Assembly (NCBI RefSeq): GCF_000719265.1
Contig: NZ_JOFL01000021.1
Span: 1-64,000, forward strand
Length of the DNA stretch: 64,000 bases
Direction of reading: 5' to 3'
DNA from: Streptomyces roseoverticillatus
GTDB lineage: Bacteria > Actinomycetota > Actinomycetes > Streptomycetales > Streptomycetaceae
Below are positions 1-8,800 of this stretch, piece by piece (positions within the stretch are counted from its first letter, which is position 1; each line of letters begins with the position of its first letter). The notes under the pieces are model-generated. The model had not been told where the DNA came from, ran no database searches, and saw only the letters and a program-made list of their open reading frames with translations. Position numbers and translations under genes: made by a program.

Positions 1-33
1 GGGTGCGGGCGCGGGGGTGGGGGTGGGGGACAT
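1..33 (-). CDS. cutS: CutS sensor kinase, N-terminal fragment
   Basis: Only the first 11 codons lie in the window (Met-Ser-Pro-Thr-Pro-Thr-Pro...). An ATG opens 5 bases after the cutR stop codon on the same strand, which is the usual place for the partner histidine kinase of CutR. The fragment is proline/threonine rich and would be the cytoplasmic leader ahead of the first membrane segment. The assignment rests on gene order and the cutR identification, not on kinase motifs, which fall outside the window. Confidence 0.6.
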   Translation of the reverse strand, partial: MSPTPTPAPAP

Positions 34-38
34 CAGGG

Positions 39-692
39 TCAGATCCGGTATCCGGAGCCCGGCACGGTGACGATCACCGGGGGCTCGCCGAGCTTGCGGC
101 GCAGGGTCATCACGGTGACCCGGACCACGTTGGTGAAGGGGTCGGTGTTCTCGTCCCAGGCCTTCTCCAGGAGCTGCTCGGCCGAGACGACCGCGCCCTC
201 GCTGCGCATGAGGACCTCCAGGACGGCGAACTCCTTGGGGGCGAGCTGGACCTCCCGGCCGTCGCGGAAGACCTCGCGGCGGTTGGGGTCGAGCTTGATG
301 CCGGCGCGCTCCAGGACGGGCGGCAGGGCCACGGTCGTGCGGCGGCCGAGGGCCCGCACGCGGGCGGTGAGCTCGCTGAAGGCGAAGGGCTTGGGCAGGT
401 AGTCGTCGGCACCGATCTCCAGGCCCTCCACGCGGTCGCTGACGTCGCCGGAGGCGGTGAGCATCAGGACTCGGGTGGGGATGCCGAGCTCGACGACCTT
501 GCGGCAGACGTCGTCGCCGTGGACGAGGGGCAGGTCCCGGTCGAGGACGATCACGTCGTAGTCGTTGACGGCGATGCGCTCGAGGGCGGCGGCACCGTCG
601 TACACGACGTCGACCGCCATGGCCTCCCGGCGCAGTCCGGTGGCGACGGCATCGGCGAGCAGTTGCTCGTCCTCGACGACGAGTACGCGCAC
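39..692 (-). CDS. cutR: Response regulator CutR (OmpR/PhoB family)
   Basis: This 217-residue response regulator matches CutR of the Streptomyces CutRS two-component system in length and, from memory, in sequence. The receiver domain (about 1-115) carries the acidic pair Glu7-Asp8, the phospho-acceptor Asp51 in VLDRDLP and the conserved lysine in LPKPF. A winged-helix DNA-binding domain (about 125-217) ends in the typical VPGSGYRI. I chose a GTG start at 692 because GGAAGGA lies just upstream and the receiver begins immediately (VRVLVVEDE); longer in-frame starts only add low-complexity sequence. The kinase gene follows 5 bases downstream. CutRS is linked in the literature to secretion stress and antibiotic production control. 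Confidence 0.95.
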   Translation of the reverse strand: MRVLVVEDEQLLADAVATGLRREAMAVDVVYDGAAALERIAVNDYDVIVLDRDLPLVHGDDVCRKVVELGIPTRVLMLTASGDVSDRVEGLEIGADDYLPKPFAFSELTARVRALGRRTTVALPPVLERAGIKLDPNRREVFRDGREVQLAPKEFAVLEVLMRSEGAVVSAEQLLEKAWDENTDPFTNVVRVTVMTLRRKLGEPPVIVTVPGSGYRI

Positions 693-1052
693 GGCGTTGA
701 TCCTTCCCTTTGAGCCCGGGCGGGCAGGCTGGAGATACCCCTTGTGGGTGCCTCCATGTTGCCTCGAACCTCGGTAAACCGGCTGTAAGGGGCGCCGGGG
801 GCGACCGGCCGGCCGGTCGTTCCGGATCGACGCCGGGCAGCGGCCCTGAGCGGTTTCCGGTCCGGTCGGGGATTGGTTCCGGACGGGAGGTTTCCCCGCG
901 GACGGGGCTGGGGAAGACGTCTGCACACCCGCGATCACGCCCAGTGGCGGCACGCCACTACGGCACGCCCGCCCGCGCCAGGGCAGGGGCGCGATCGATT
1001 CGCCGTCGGCACACCCCCGTGCCATCGACCCACGACGAGGGGGCGCAGCACC

Positions 1053-1220
1053 ATGGACGCGTTCACCGCTGGCATTCTGCAGCGCATAGAGACCACCCGC
1101 AGCGACCGGGACCATGCCCGCAGGCTGGGCGACGAGTACACGGCCGAGGTGGAGCAGTCCGCCCTGGACGACCTCCACCGCCTGGCCGCCGAGCACGGCG
1201 TCAAGGTCTCCGCTGCCTGA
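1053..1220 (+). CDS. Small conserved hypothetical protein, 55 aa
   Basis: A 55-residue acidic, helical protein (MDAFTAGILQRIETT...) starting at an ATG preceded by the purine-rich stretch GACGAGGGGG. It has no cysteine pairs, signal peptide or membrane segment; the charged heptad-like pattern (DRDHARRLGDEYTAEVEQ) suggests a helical protein that could bind a partner. It is a single-gene unit: cutR is divergent on its left and a strong hairpin follows 14 bases after its stop. I do not recognise its function. Its placement, start signal and terminator make it credible as a gene. Confidence 0.7.
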   Translation: MDAFTAGILQRIETTRSDRDHARRLGDEYTAEVEQSALDDLHRLAAEHGVKVSAA

Positions 1221-1234
1221 TCCGGACCCGGCGG

Positions 1235-1269
1235 CGACGCCCCGGCACCCGCGAGGGGCCGGGGCGTCG
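1235..1269. terminator. Intrinsic-type hairpin between convergent genes
   Basis: A perfect 12-bp stem (CGACGCCCCGGC with GCCGGGGCGTCG) around an 11-base loop lies 14 bases past the 55-codon gene and ahead of the convergent phosphatase stop. There is no U-tract, which is usual in actinomycetes; it could serve both strands. Confidence 0.75.
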
Positions 1270-1311
1270 TCATGCCCGCAGGAAGGCCGCTGAGGGCCGC
1301 GGTGGCGGTGC

Positions 1312-2112
1312 TCAGCCCTGCCAGGCTCCCAGCTCCTCCAGCCGCCCCTGCAGCCCCTCGAAGAGGGCGGGCGGGGCCGCCACCGTGAGCTCCGTGGAGG
1401 CGGGCTCGCCCGGGCGGCCGCCCGTCAGCGCCCCGGCCTCGCGGGCGATCAGCGCGCCCGCCGCGTAGTCCCAGGGGTTGAGGCCGCGCTCGTAGTAGCC
1501 GTCGAGCCGGCCGCAGGCCACGTCGCACAGGTCGATCGCGGCCGACCCGCCGCGCCGGATGTCGCGCACCTGCGGCAGCAGGGAGCGCAGGACCTCCGCC
1601 TGGGCGGCGCGGCGCGAGGCGAGGTAGCCGAAGCCGGTGCCGATCAGGGCCTGGTCGAGGCCGGGCGCCGGCCGTACGGCCAGCCGCCGCTCGCCCAGGT
1701 ACGCGCCCTCGCCGAGCACGGCGTGATAGGTCTCGCCGCGCATCGGGGCGGCCACGACGCCGACGACGGCCTCGCCGTCGAGCTCGGCCGCTATCGACAC
1801 GCACCAGGACGGCAGGCCGTAGAGGTAGTTCACGGTGCCGTCGATCGGGTCGATGACCCACCGGACGCCGGTGCTGCCCTCGCTGCTGGCGCCCTCCTCC
1901 CCCAGCAGGCCGTCGCCGGGGCGGCGCTCGGCGAGGAAGCCGGTGATCAGCTTCTCGGCGGCGATGTCCATCTCGGTGACGACGTCGATCGGGCTGGTCT
2001 TCGTCGCGGCGACCCCCAGGTCCGCCGGGCGCCCGTCGCGGAGCAGCGCCCCGGCGCGGTCGGCGGCCTCGAGGGCCACGGCCAGGAGTTCTGCCTTCAG
2101 AGTGTCGCTCAC
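1312..2112 (-). CDS. Inositol monophosphatase family protein
   Basis: This 266-residue Mg2+/Li+-dependent sugar phosphatase fold protein has the metal-binding motifs of the IMPase/SuhB family in order: GEE (about 71-73), DPIDGT (88-93) and the C-terminal WDYAAG (about 214-219). It would dephosphorylate inositol-1-phosphate or a related small phosphate ester (histidinol-phosphate and PAP phosphatases share the fold). The start is GTG at 2112. It is followed on the same strand by no gene before the hairpin at 1235-1269, and ferrochelatase lies 67 bases upstream on the same strand, so the two may share a transcript. Substrate cannot be told from sequence. Confidence 0.9.
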   Translation of the reverse strand: MSDTLKAELLAVALEAADRAGALLRDGRPADLGVAATKTSPIDVVTEMDIAAEKLITGFLAERRPGDGLLGEEGASSEGSTGVRWVIDPIDGTVNYLYGLPSWCVSIAAELDGEAVVGVVAAPMRGETYHAVLGEGAYLGERRLAVRPAPGLDQALIGTGFGYLASRRAAQAEVLRSLLPQVRDIRRGGSAAIDLCDVACGRLDGYYERGLNPWDYAAGALIAREAGALTGGRPGEPASTELTVAAPPALFEGLQGRLEELGAWQG

Positions 2113-2179
2113 GATGCTGGTGCTCCTTGGACGGAATAGGACGGAACAGGTCTGAACCGGAGGGATCAGGGTGGAAGGG

Positions 2180-3307
2180 TCAGGCGTACGGGCTGTCGGC
2201 TCCGGCGGCGGCGGGGCGCGGGGCCCTGGCCGGGCAGCAGCCGACGGGGCAGAGGTCGTGCGAGGGGCCGAGGGCGCCCAGGGCGCACCGCTCGGGGTGC
2301 TCGCCGCGCTCGGTCGCGGCGCGCTCCAGGACGAGCTCGCGGACGGCGGCGGCGAAGCGGGGGTCGGCGCCGACGGTCGCCGCGCGGGCGACCGGCAGGC
2401 CGAGCTCCGCGGCCTTGGCGGCGGCCTCGGTGTCGAGGTCGTACTTGACCTCCATGTGGTCCGAGACGAAGCCGATGGGGACCATGACGACGGCGGGGAC
2501 GCCGGCGGCGTGGGCGGCCTCCAGGTGGTCGCAGATGTCGGGTTCGAGCCAGGGGATGTGCGGGGCGCCGCTGCGGGACTGGTAGACGAGCTGCCAGGGG
2601 TGCTCCCGGCCGGTCTCCTCGCGGACCGCCTCCGCGATCGTGCGCGCCACGTCGAGGTGCTGGGCGACGTAGGCGCCGCCGTCGCCGTGGCCGTCCGCCG
2701 GGCCGGAGGCGTCCGCGGCGGCCGTGGGGATGGAGTGGGTGGTGAAGGCGAGGCGGGCGCCGTCGCGGACGGCCTCGGGCAGCTCGGCGAGGGCCGCGAG
2801 GACGGCGTCGGCCATGGGGCGGACGAAGCCCGGGTGGTTGAAGTAGTGCCGCAGCTTGTCGACGCGGGGCGGGGTGACGCCCTCGGCCTCCAGGGCGGCG
2901 AGCGCGTCGGCCAGGTTCTCGCGGTACTGGCGGCAGCCCGAGTACGAGGCGTAGGCGCTGGTGGCGAGGGTGAGCACGCGGCGCCGGCCGTCGGCGGCGA
3001 TCTCGCGCAGGGTGTCGGTCAGGTACGGCGCCCAGTTGCGGTTGCCCCAGTAGACCGGGAGGTCGGTGCCGTGCTCGGCGAACTCCTTGCGCAGGGCGCC
3101 GAGCAGCGCCCTGTTCTGGTCATTGATCGGGCTGACGCCGCCGAAGAGGAAGTAGTGCTGCCCGACCTCCTTGAGGCGCTCGCGGGGGATGCCGCGCCCG
3201 CGCGTGACGTTCTCCAGGAAGGGGACGACGTCGTCCGGGCCCTCGGGGCCGCCGAAGGAGAGCAACAGCAGGGCGTCGTAGGGGGCGTGCGCTGGCTGAT
3301 CCGACAT
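2180..3307 (-). CDS. hemH: Ferrochelatase (coproporphyrin III ferrochelatase type)
   Basis: A 375-residue chelatase that inserts Fe2+ into the porphyrin in haem synthesis; actinobacteria use the coproporphyrin-dependent route, so the cpfC name also applies. The catalytic histidine is in TTHSIP (His191) and the glycine-rich start [15 protein letters not shown] is typical. Cysteines in SYSGCRQY (Cys125) and the C-terminal [10 protein letters not shown] cluster match the 2Fe-2S ligands known in actinobacterial enzymes. I chose the ATG at 3307 ([15 protein letters not shown]); an upstream in-frame start adds 28 residues without family similarity. It diverges from the MFS gene. Confidence 0.95.
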   Translation of the reverse strand: MSDQPAHAPYDALLLLSFGGPEGPDDVVPFLENVTRGRGIPRERLKEVGQHYFLFGGVSPINDQNRALLGALRKEFAEHGTDLPVYWGNRNWAPYLTDTLREIAADGRRRVLTLATSAYASYSGCRQYRENLADALAALEAEGVTPPRVDKLRHYFNHPGFVRPMADAVLAALAELPEAVRDGARLAFTTHSIPTAAADASGPADGHGDGGAYVAQHLDVARTIAEAVREETGREHPWQLVYQSRSGAPHIPWLEPDICDHLEAAHAAGVPAVVMVPIGFVSDHMEVKYDLDTEAAAKAAELGLPVARAATVGADPRFAAAVRELVLERAATERGEHPERCALGALGPSHDLCPVGCCPARAPRPAAAGADSPYA

Positions 3308-3449
3308 GGGTCCGATCCTGCCACTCGTCACTGACAGGCAGGAAATGGCGGTGCGTCGCACGAACGTGCCCACGTAAGCTGTATCGGCCACGTACGTCCC
3401 TTACGGCACCCTCGATCCGTCCCGCACCCGACCTCCCTGGGAGCCGTCC

Positions 3450-4751
3450 TTGCCCAGTCCGTACCGCGCGATCTTCGCCGCCCCCGGCACCAAGAGCTTC
3501 TCGGCCGCCGGCCTGCTGGGCCGCATGCCGCTGTCCATGTTCGGCATCGGCGTGGTCACGATGGTCTCCCAGATCACCGGTCGCTACGGCCTGGCGGGCG
3601 CCCTCTCGGCGACCCTGGCCATCTCGGCCGCCGTGCTCGGACCGCAGATATCCAGGCTCGTCGACCGGCACGGGCAGCGCCGGGTGCTGCGCCCGGCGAC
3701 GCTCCTGACCCTGGTCGCCGCCGCGGGGCTGCTGCTGAGCGCGCAGCAGCGCTGGCCGGACTGGACGCTGTTCGTCTTCTCGGCGTGCGCCGGGTGCGTG
3801 CCGAACGTGGGCTCCATGGTCCGGGCCCGCTGGGCGGCCATCTACGGCGGCAGCCCGCAGCTCCACACCGCGTACGCCTTCGAGTCCGTCGTCGACGAGG
3901 TGTGCTTCATCTTCGGCCCGATCCTGTCGATCGGGCTCTGCACGCAGTGGTTCCCCGAGGCGGGTCCGCTGCTGGCCTCCTGCTTCCTGGCGGCCGGGGT
4001 GTTCTGGCTGACCGCGCAGCACGGCACCGAGCCCGAGCCGCACCCGCAGGAGCAGCGGGCGCGCGGCGGGGCGCTGCGCTCGCGCGGCCTGCAGGTCCTC
4101 GTGGCCACGTTCGTCGCGACGGGCATGATCTTCGGCACCTGTGACGTGGTGACCGTCGCCTTCGCCGAGGAGCAGGGCCACAAGAGCATGGCGAGCCTGG
4201 TGCTCGCGACGTACGCGCTGGGCTCCTGCGCGGCGGGAGTGGTTTTCGGACTCCTGCCGCTCAAGGGGGAGATGGCCCGCCGCTGGCTCGTGGGCGTGTG
4301 TGCGATGGCCGTGAGTATGATCCCCCTCCAACTGGTCGGGAGCCTGCCGTTCCTGGCCGTGGCGCTCTTTGTCTCGGGGCTGTCGATCGCGCCGACCATG
4401 GTGACGACGATGGCCCTGGTCGAACAGCACGTACCGCGCGCGCAGCTGACCGAGGGCATGACCTGGACGAGCACGGGTCTCGCGGTCGGCGTGGCGCTGG
4501 GGTCGTCGGCCGCCGGCTGGGTGGTCGACGCCCGCGGCGCCGCCGCGGGGTACGCGGTGTCCGGGGTGGCGGGGGCGCTCGCAGCGGCGGTCGCGCTCCT
4601 GGGGTACCGCCGGCTCCGCACGCAGGCAGAGCAGCGGCCGGGGGCACCTGTGCCGCAGGCAAGGGGAGGGTCTGACGCGCATGACGGAGACGACCGGAAC
4701 GACGGGCGGCACGAAGAGCGGGGCGGGCGCAGCAAGGGCGTCGTCGCCTAG
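3450..4751 (+). CDS. MFS transporter
   Basis: A 433-residue major facilitator with about 12 hydrophobic segments and a positively charged loop after segment 2 (RLVDRHGQRRVLRP), the usual place of MFS motif A. The start is TTG, supported by GGGAG eight bases upstream and by the sequence MPSPYRAIFAAPGTKSF, which resembles related actinomycete permeases. The substrate is unknown. The last 71 bases overlap the start of the following oxidase gene in another frame, implying translational coupling; the terminal 40 residues are hydrophilic and may tolerate this overlap. Confidence 0.88.
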   Translation: MPSPYRAIFAAPGTKSFSAAGLLGRMPLSMFGIGVVTMVSQITGRYGLAGALSATLAISAAVLGPQISRLVDRHGQRRVLRPATLLTLVAAAGLLLSAQQRWPDWTLFVFSACAGCVPNVGSMVRARWAAIYGGSPQLHTAYAFESVVDEVCFIFGPILSIGLCTQWFPEAGPLLASCFLAAGVFWLTAQHGTEPEPHPQEQRARGGALRSRGLQVLVATFVATGMIFGTCDVVTVAFAEEQGHKSMASLVLATYALGSCAAGVVFGLLPLKGEMARRWLVGVCAMAVSMIPLQLVGSLPFLAVALFVSGLSIAPTMVTTMALVEQHVPRAQLTEGMTWTSTGLAVGVALGSSAAGWVVDARGAAAGYAVSGVAGALAAAVALLGYRRLRTQAEQRPGAPVPQARGGSDAHDGDDRNDGRHEERGGRSKGVVA

Positions 4752-6057
4752 GGCGACCGGGTCACCCGCCTGGCGCAACTGGGCGGGGAACGTCACCGCC
4801 CGCCCCGCGCGCACCGTGGCCCCGGCGACCGCGGGAGAGGTCGCGGCGGCGGTCGCCCGGGCCGCGTCGGACGGCCTCAAGGTGAAGGCGGCCGGCACCG
4901 GCCACTCCTTCACCGCCGCGGCCGCCACCGACGGTCTGCTGCTGCGCCCCGAGCGCCTGGCGGGCCTGCGCGCGATCGACCGCGCGGCGGGCACCGTGAC
5001 GGTGGGGGCCGGCACCACGCTCCGGCAGCTGAACGAGACGCTGTCCGCGCACGGCCTGTCGCTGGCCAACATGGGCGACATCATGGAGCAGACCGTCTCC
5101 GGCGCCGTCAGCACCGGCACCCACGGCACCGGCCGCGCCTCGGCCTCCCTCTCGGCCCAGGTCCGCGGCCTGGAGCTGGTCACCGCGGACGGCTCGGTGC
5201 TGTCCTGCTCCGCGGACGAGAATCCGGAGGTCTTCGCCGCCGCCCGGCTCGGGCTCGGCGCGCTCGGCGTGATCACCGCGCTCACCTTCGCCGTCGAACC
5301 GGAGTTCCTGCTCCGGGCCCGCGAGGAGCCGATGCCGCTCGACCGGGTCACGGCAGAGTTCGACCAGCTGGTCGCCGAGAACGAGCACTTCGAGTTCTAT
5401 TGGTTCCCGCACACCACCCGCTGCGTCACCAAGCGCAACAACCGCAGCGCGGGCCCCGCCGCCCCGCCCGGCCGGATCGGCGCCTTCGTCGAGGACGAGC
5501 TGCTGTCGAACGGCCTCTTCGGCGCCCTGTGCGCCGTGGGCAGCGCCGTCCCCGCCGCGATACCGGGCATCGCCCGCATCGCCGGACGCGCCCTGTCCGC
5601 CCGCGCCTACACGGACGTCCCGTACAAGGTCTTCACCAGCCCGCGCCGGGTCCGCTTCCTGGAGATGGAGTACGCGCTGCCGCGGGAGGCCGCGATCCCG
5701 GCGCTGCGCGAGCTGCGGGCCGCGATCGAGCGCTCGCGGCTGCGCGTGGCCTTCCCGGTCGAGGTCCGCACGGCCCCGGCCGACGACATACCCCTGTCCA
5801 CGGCCTACGGCCGGGACACCGCCTATATAGCCGTACACATGTACAGGGGTGTCCCCTATCAGGCGTACTTCCGGGCCGCCGAGCAGATCATGACGGCCCA
5901 CGGCGGACGCCCCCACTGGGGCAAGCTGCACAGCCGCGACGCGGGGCACCTCGCGGCGGCGTACCCGCGGTTCGAGGAATTCACCGCGATACGGGACCGG
6001 CTGGACCCGCAGCGCGTCTTCGGCAACGACTATCTGCGGCGGGTGCTGGGGGCGTAG
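4681..6057 (+). CDS. FAD-linked sugar-lactone oxidase (D-arabinono-1,4-lactone oxidase family)
   Basis: A 458-residue flavoenzyme of the aldonolactone oxidase/alditol oxidase group. The PCMH-type FAD-binding domain occupies about 30-205 (KAAGTGHSF and GAVSTGTHGTG are the flavin-contacting stretches); the C-terminal ALO domain contains HWGK near residue 418, a family hallmark. It would oxidise a sugar lactone or polyol with O2 as acceptor. The ATG at 4681 lies inside the MFS gene with GGGAGGG upstream, so the two genes form a coupled pair, possibly transporter plus oxidase for one substrate. The exact substrate is not evident. Confidence 0.9.
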   Translation: MTETTGTTGGTKSGAGAARASSPRATGSPAWRNWAGNVTARPARTVAPATAGEVAAAVARAASDGLKVKAAGTGHSFTAAAATDGLLLRPERLAGLRAIDRAAGTVTVGAGTTLRQLNETLSAHGLSLANMGDIMEQTVSGAVSTGTHGTGRASASLSAQVRGLELVTADGSVLSCSADENPEVFAAARLGLGALGVITALTFAVEPEFLLRAREEPMPLDRVTAEFDQLVAENEHFEFYWFPHTTRCVTKRNNRSAGPAAPPGRIGAFVEDELLSNGLFGALCAVGSAVPAAIPGIARIAGRALSARAYTDVPYKVFTSPRRVRFLEMEYALPREAAIPALRELRAAIERSRLRVAFPVEVRTAPADDIPLSTAYGRDTAYIAVHMYRGVPYQAYFRAAEQIMTAHGGRPHWGKLHSRDAGHLAAAYPRFEEFTAIRDRLDPQRVFGNDYLRRVLGA

Positions 6058-6114
6058 GGGCCTGCGGCCGGCACGGGGTGCGTACTGGTGCAGATGCCGG
6101 TGCCGGTGCGCACC

Positions 6115-6200
6115 ACGCCCCGTAAGGGGCGCGGGGCGGTATCGACCTGCGGCTCCGCCGCGCGGGCGCGACCAGCCGCGCACGGCCTGCAGCCGGGGAG
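6115..6200. repeat. Streptomyces interspersed GC-rich intergenic repeat
   Basis: Starts with the hairpin CGCCCC-GTAA-GGGGCG (6116-6131), continues with a GGTATCGA-like core, then the hairpin GCGGCTCCGCCGC and GCGCGACCAGCC. From memory very similar elements sit between convergent or 3' gene ends in many Streptomyces genomes. Here it fills the gap between two convergent genes and may double as a terminator. Confidence 0.6.
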
Positions 6201-6219
6201 CACCCGGCCGGGCCGTGCC

Positions 6220-7350
6220 CTACGAGACCGTGCCGGCCGAGGCCGGGCCGGCCGCCGCGTTCTGGCCCTGAGCCGGCGGCTTGGGCGTCGTCTGACCACC
6301 AGTGGTCCCGGCCCCGCTCGTACTGCCACCCTTGCCGTCGCCACCCGTACCGCCGTCCGGGGACGTGGACGGATTCGGCGAGGGATCCGGCTTGGTGGAC
6401 GGCGTGGAGCCGCCCGAGGACGGGGACGTCGACGGCTCCGGCGACTGCTTGCCCGTATCGCCGCCGCCCTCGCGGGACGCGTCCGGGTCCGGCGTGGAGC
6501 CGGTGTCCCCGCCGGTGCGGTGCCGCTCGCTGCTGTCGCCGTCGTGGGAACGGCCGGGACCCGGGTTCCGCTCGGGCGCCGGATCCTGCTTCTTCCGGGA
6601 CTTCCCGCCGTCGAAAATCTGACCGACCGTGGTCGAGCCGCCGCCGTCCGCGCTCGAACCCTTGACCAGCTCGACCGCGGTGACCGTGCCCATGGCGAGC
6701 ACGAAGACCGCGCCGGCCGCGATCAGAGGGCGCTTCCAGCCGCGCACCCGGGTGCCGTGGGTCGTGGCCGGGGTGTATGGGTCGGTGTACGGGCCCGTGT
6801 GCGCGTCGGCGTGCGCGTCGCCGTACGCAAAGGGGTGTTCGTCAGCGCGCGCCCCAGGATGCGCGCCCGCGTACGCGCCGCCGGGCTCCGGCGTCTGTCG
6901 CACCGTGTGCACCAGCCGTGTCGCCGCGTCGCCGTCCGCGGCGGGCAGCAGCTGCGTCGCGTCGGCCTGCGGGAGCGCGCGGGTCGCGTCGTCGTCCGCG
7001 GCGCCCCGGCCGGCGGGCCCGGTACCCTGCGCGGCCGCGGCCGAAGCCGCACGGCTGACCGCACGGCCCGCGTCCCGCACGGGCACCTGCCGCATTTTCG
7101 GCTTCGCCGACTGCGCGGTCGCCTCGCGGAGCTGCTCCCCGGTCCGCTTGAACAAGTGCTGGAAGATCGTGCCACCGGAGGTGGCCACGACGCTCACGAC
7201 ACCGGCGCCGATGACCGTGCCGTACACCCCGAGCTTGCCCGCGAGCAGTGCGGCCACCACCGCCGCGAGGGCGCTGCCGGCGACCTGCGCGAGGCTCAGG
7301 TCCAGACGCTTGTTCTTCGTTTTTGCCTCGCTTTCGCCTTTGTCGTCCAT
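6220..7350 (-). CDS. Membrane protein with long Pro/Gly/Ser-rich C-terminus
   Basis: A 376-residue protein of unknown function. Two hydrophobic segments lie near the N-terminus (about 18-55, SLAQVAGSALAAVVAALL and the GTVIGAGVVSVVATSG region), a soluble basic/acidic middle follows, and a third transmembrane helix (RPLIAAGAVFVLAMGTVTAV) sits near residue 215. The last 150 residues are a disordered Ser/Pro/Gly/Asp tail likely outside the membrane. The ATG at 7350 has GCAGGAG directly upstream. It is monocistronic, convergent with the oxidase gene and divergent from sepH. No catalytic motif is visible. Confidence 0.85.
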   Translation of the reverse strand: MDDKGESEAKTKNKRLDLSLAQVAGSALAAVVAALLAGKLGVYGTVIGAGVVSVVATSGGTIFQHLFKRTGEQLREATAQSAKPKMRQVPVRDAGRAVSRAASAAAAQGTGPAGRGAADDDATRALPQADATQLLPAADGDAATRLVHTVRQTPEPGGAYAGAHPGARADEHPFAYGDAHADAHTGPYTDPYTPATTHGTRVRGWKRPLIAAGAVFVLAMGTVTAVELVKGSSADGGGSTTVGQIFDGGKSRKKQDPAPERNPGPGRSHDGDSSERHRTGGDTGSTPDPDASREGGGDTGKQSPEPSTSPSSGGSTPSTKPDPSPNPSTSPDGGTGGDGKGGSTSGAGTTGGQTTPKPPAQGQNAAAGPASAGTVS

Positions 7351-7731
7351 CTCCTGCCTCTGTGTAGCCCTTGGGTCCGTCTTGCAGGTAGAAGAGACAT
7401 TCGAGCGTAACGAACAGTTCCGATTCCGGCGATTGTGTGAACCTCGACACCCGCGCAACCGGCGCCGCGCCCGATAGGTACGATCAACTCCCTTCTCTCG
7501 CGTGAACTTCGATGGCGCGCCATTCCACCCCCAGTGGCCCGAATGGAGTACTGTGGCGAGCCCTGGCCCCGGTGTCCCGTCCGGCTGCCCGGACCCAACG
7601 GGCGGGGCCCCAGCGGCTCTCACCCCCGTCAACTCGGCAATGTTGTGGCAGGCTGCACCCGGGCAGGCCACACTCGACTAGCGGAAGCAGCGACGCACGT
7701 GACGTCGGCAGGCACCACCCGGGAGGTCCCC
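7351..7731. other. Divergent promoter region, membrane protein gene and sepH
   Basis: This 381-bp gap holds no convincing gene. It contains an inverted repeat CCATTC...GAATGG with an inner CCAC...GTGG (about 7518-7545) and a TACTGT hexamer beside it that could be a -10 element for sepH. I see no clear -35 partner. Confidence 0.4.
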
Positions 7732-8778
7732 ATGCCCGAACTGCGTGTCGTGGCCGTCTCCAACGACGGCACACGGCTGGTGCTCAAGGCTGCGGACAGC
7801 ACGGAGTACACCCTTCCCATCGACGAACGGCTGCGCGCCGCGGTGCGCAACGACCGTGCTCGCCTGGGGCAGATCGAGATCGAGGTGGAGAGCCATCTCC
7901 GCCCCCGCGACATCCAGGCGCGGATACGTGCAGGGGCCTCCGCGGAGGAGGTGGCGCAGCTCGCGGGGATCCCCGTCGAGCGGGTGCGCAGGTTCGAGGG
8001 CCCGGTGCTGGCCGAGCGCGCGTTCATGGCCGAGCGCGCCCGCAAGACGGCCGTGCGCCGCCCCGGCGAGAACACCGGCCCGCTCCTCGGCGAGACGGTG
8101 GCCGAGCGGCTCATGCTGCGCGGGGCCGAGAAGGACACCGCGCAGTGGGACTCCTGGCGCCGGGACGACGGCACGTGGGAGGTCCTGCTCGTCTACCGGG
8201 CGGCAGGTGAGCCCCACGCGGCGAGCTGGTCGTACGACCCGCCGAGGCGGATCGTTCAAGCGATGGACGACGAGGCCCGCGCGCTCATCGGCGAGACCGA
8301 CGACACGCCCGAGCCGAGCTTCCCGTTCGTGCCCCGGATCGCGCGGCTGCCCCGGGACCGGCCCCTCGACCGGTCGCTGGACCGGCAGCAGGCGTCGTCC
8401 GGCCCGCCGGCCCCGCCGGAGCCGGAGGCCGAGCCCGCAGAGGAGCCCGGAAAAGAGCGGGATTCGCTGACGAGCCTGCTCGAAGCGGTGCCCAGTTTCC
8501 GCGGTGACATGGTCGTGCCCGAAACGGCCTCGGCCGCGCAGGCCGCTGACGAACCGTCCGAGGTGCCGGAGGCCGTCGAGCCGCCGGCACCGGCCGCGAG
8601 TGCGGGTGCCGCGTACGCGGACGTCCTCATGCCGCGGTCCGTGGCCGGTCACCGCGACCGGCTGGTCGGCACGACGGACCGTCAGGCCGAGGCGGACGGG
8701 GTCCGGCCGGGCCGGCGTGCGGCGGTCCCCAGCTGGGACGAGATCGTCTTCGGCACCCGCCGCAAGAAACAGGAGTAA
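7732..8778 (+). CDS. sepH: Septation protein SepH
   Basis: A 348-residue protein matching the SepH (formerly DUF3071) family, the actinobacterial FtsZ-assembly regulator that acts at the division septum. The N-terminal domain (about 1-180) starts MPELRVVAVSNDG and contains a helix-turn-helix-like segment (ASAEEVAQLAGIPVERVRRFEGP, about 59-81). The C-terminal half is disordered and Pro/Glu/Ala rich and ends with the basic, conserved PSWDEIVFGTRRKK. I chose the ATG at 7732, with GGGAGG upstream. It is transcribed alone and is convergent with the rhodanese gene. Confidence 0.93.
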   Translation: MPELRVVAVSNDGTRLVLKAADSTEYTLPIDERLRAAVRNDRARLGQIEIEVESHLRPRDIQARIRAGASAEEVAQLAGIPVERVRRFEGPVLAERAFMAERARKTAVRRPGENTGPLLGETVAERLMLRGAEKDTAQWDSWRRDDGTWEVLLVYRAAGEPHAASWSYDPPRRIVQAMDDEARALIGETDDTPEPSFPFVPRIARLPRDRPLDRSLDRQQASSGPPAPPEPEAEPAEEPGKERDSLTSLLEAVPSFRGDMVVPETASAAQAADEPSEVPEAVEPPAPAASAGAAYADVLMPRSVAGHRDRLVGTTDRQAEADGVRPGRRAAVPSWDEIVFGTRRKKQE

Positions 8779-8800
8779 TCGCTACGGCAGTGACTCCCCG

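Noticed and set aside
3120..5351. 743-codon open frame on the minus strand
   Set aside because: It is antisense to the MFS and oxidase genes and has no start signal or recognisable domain.
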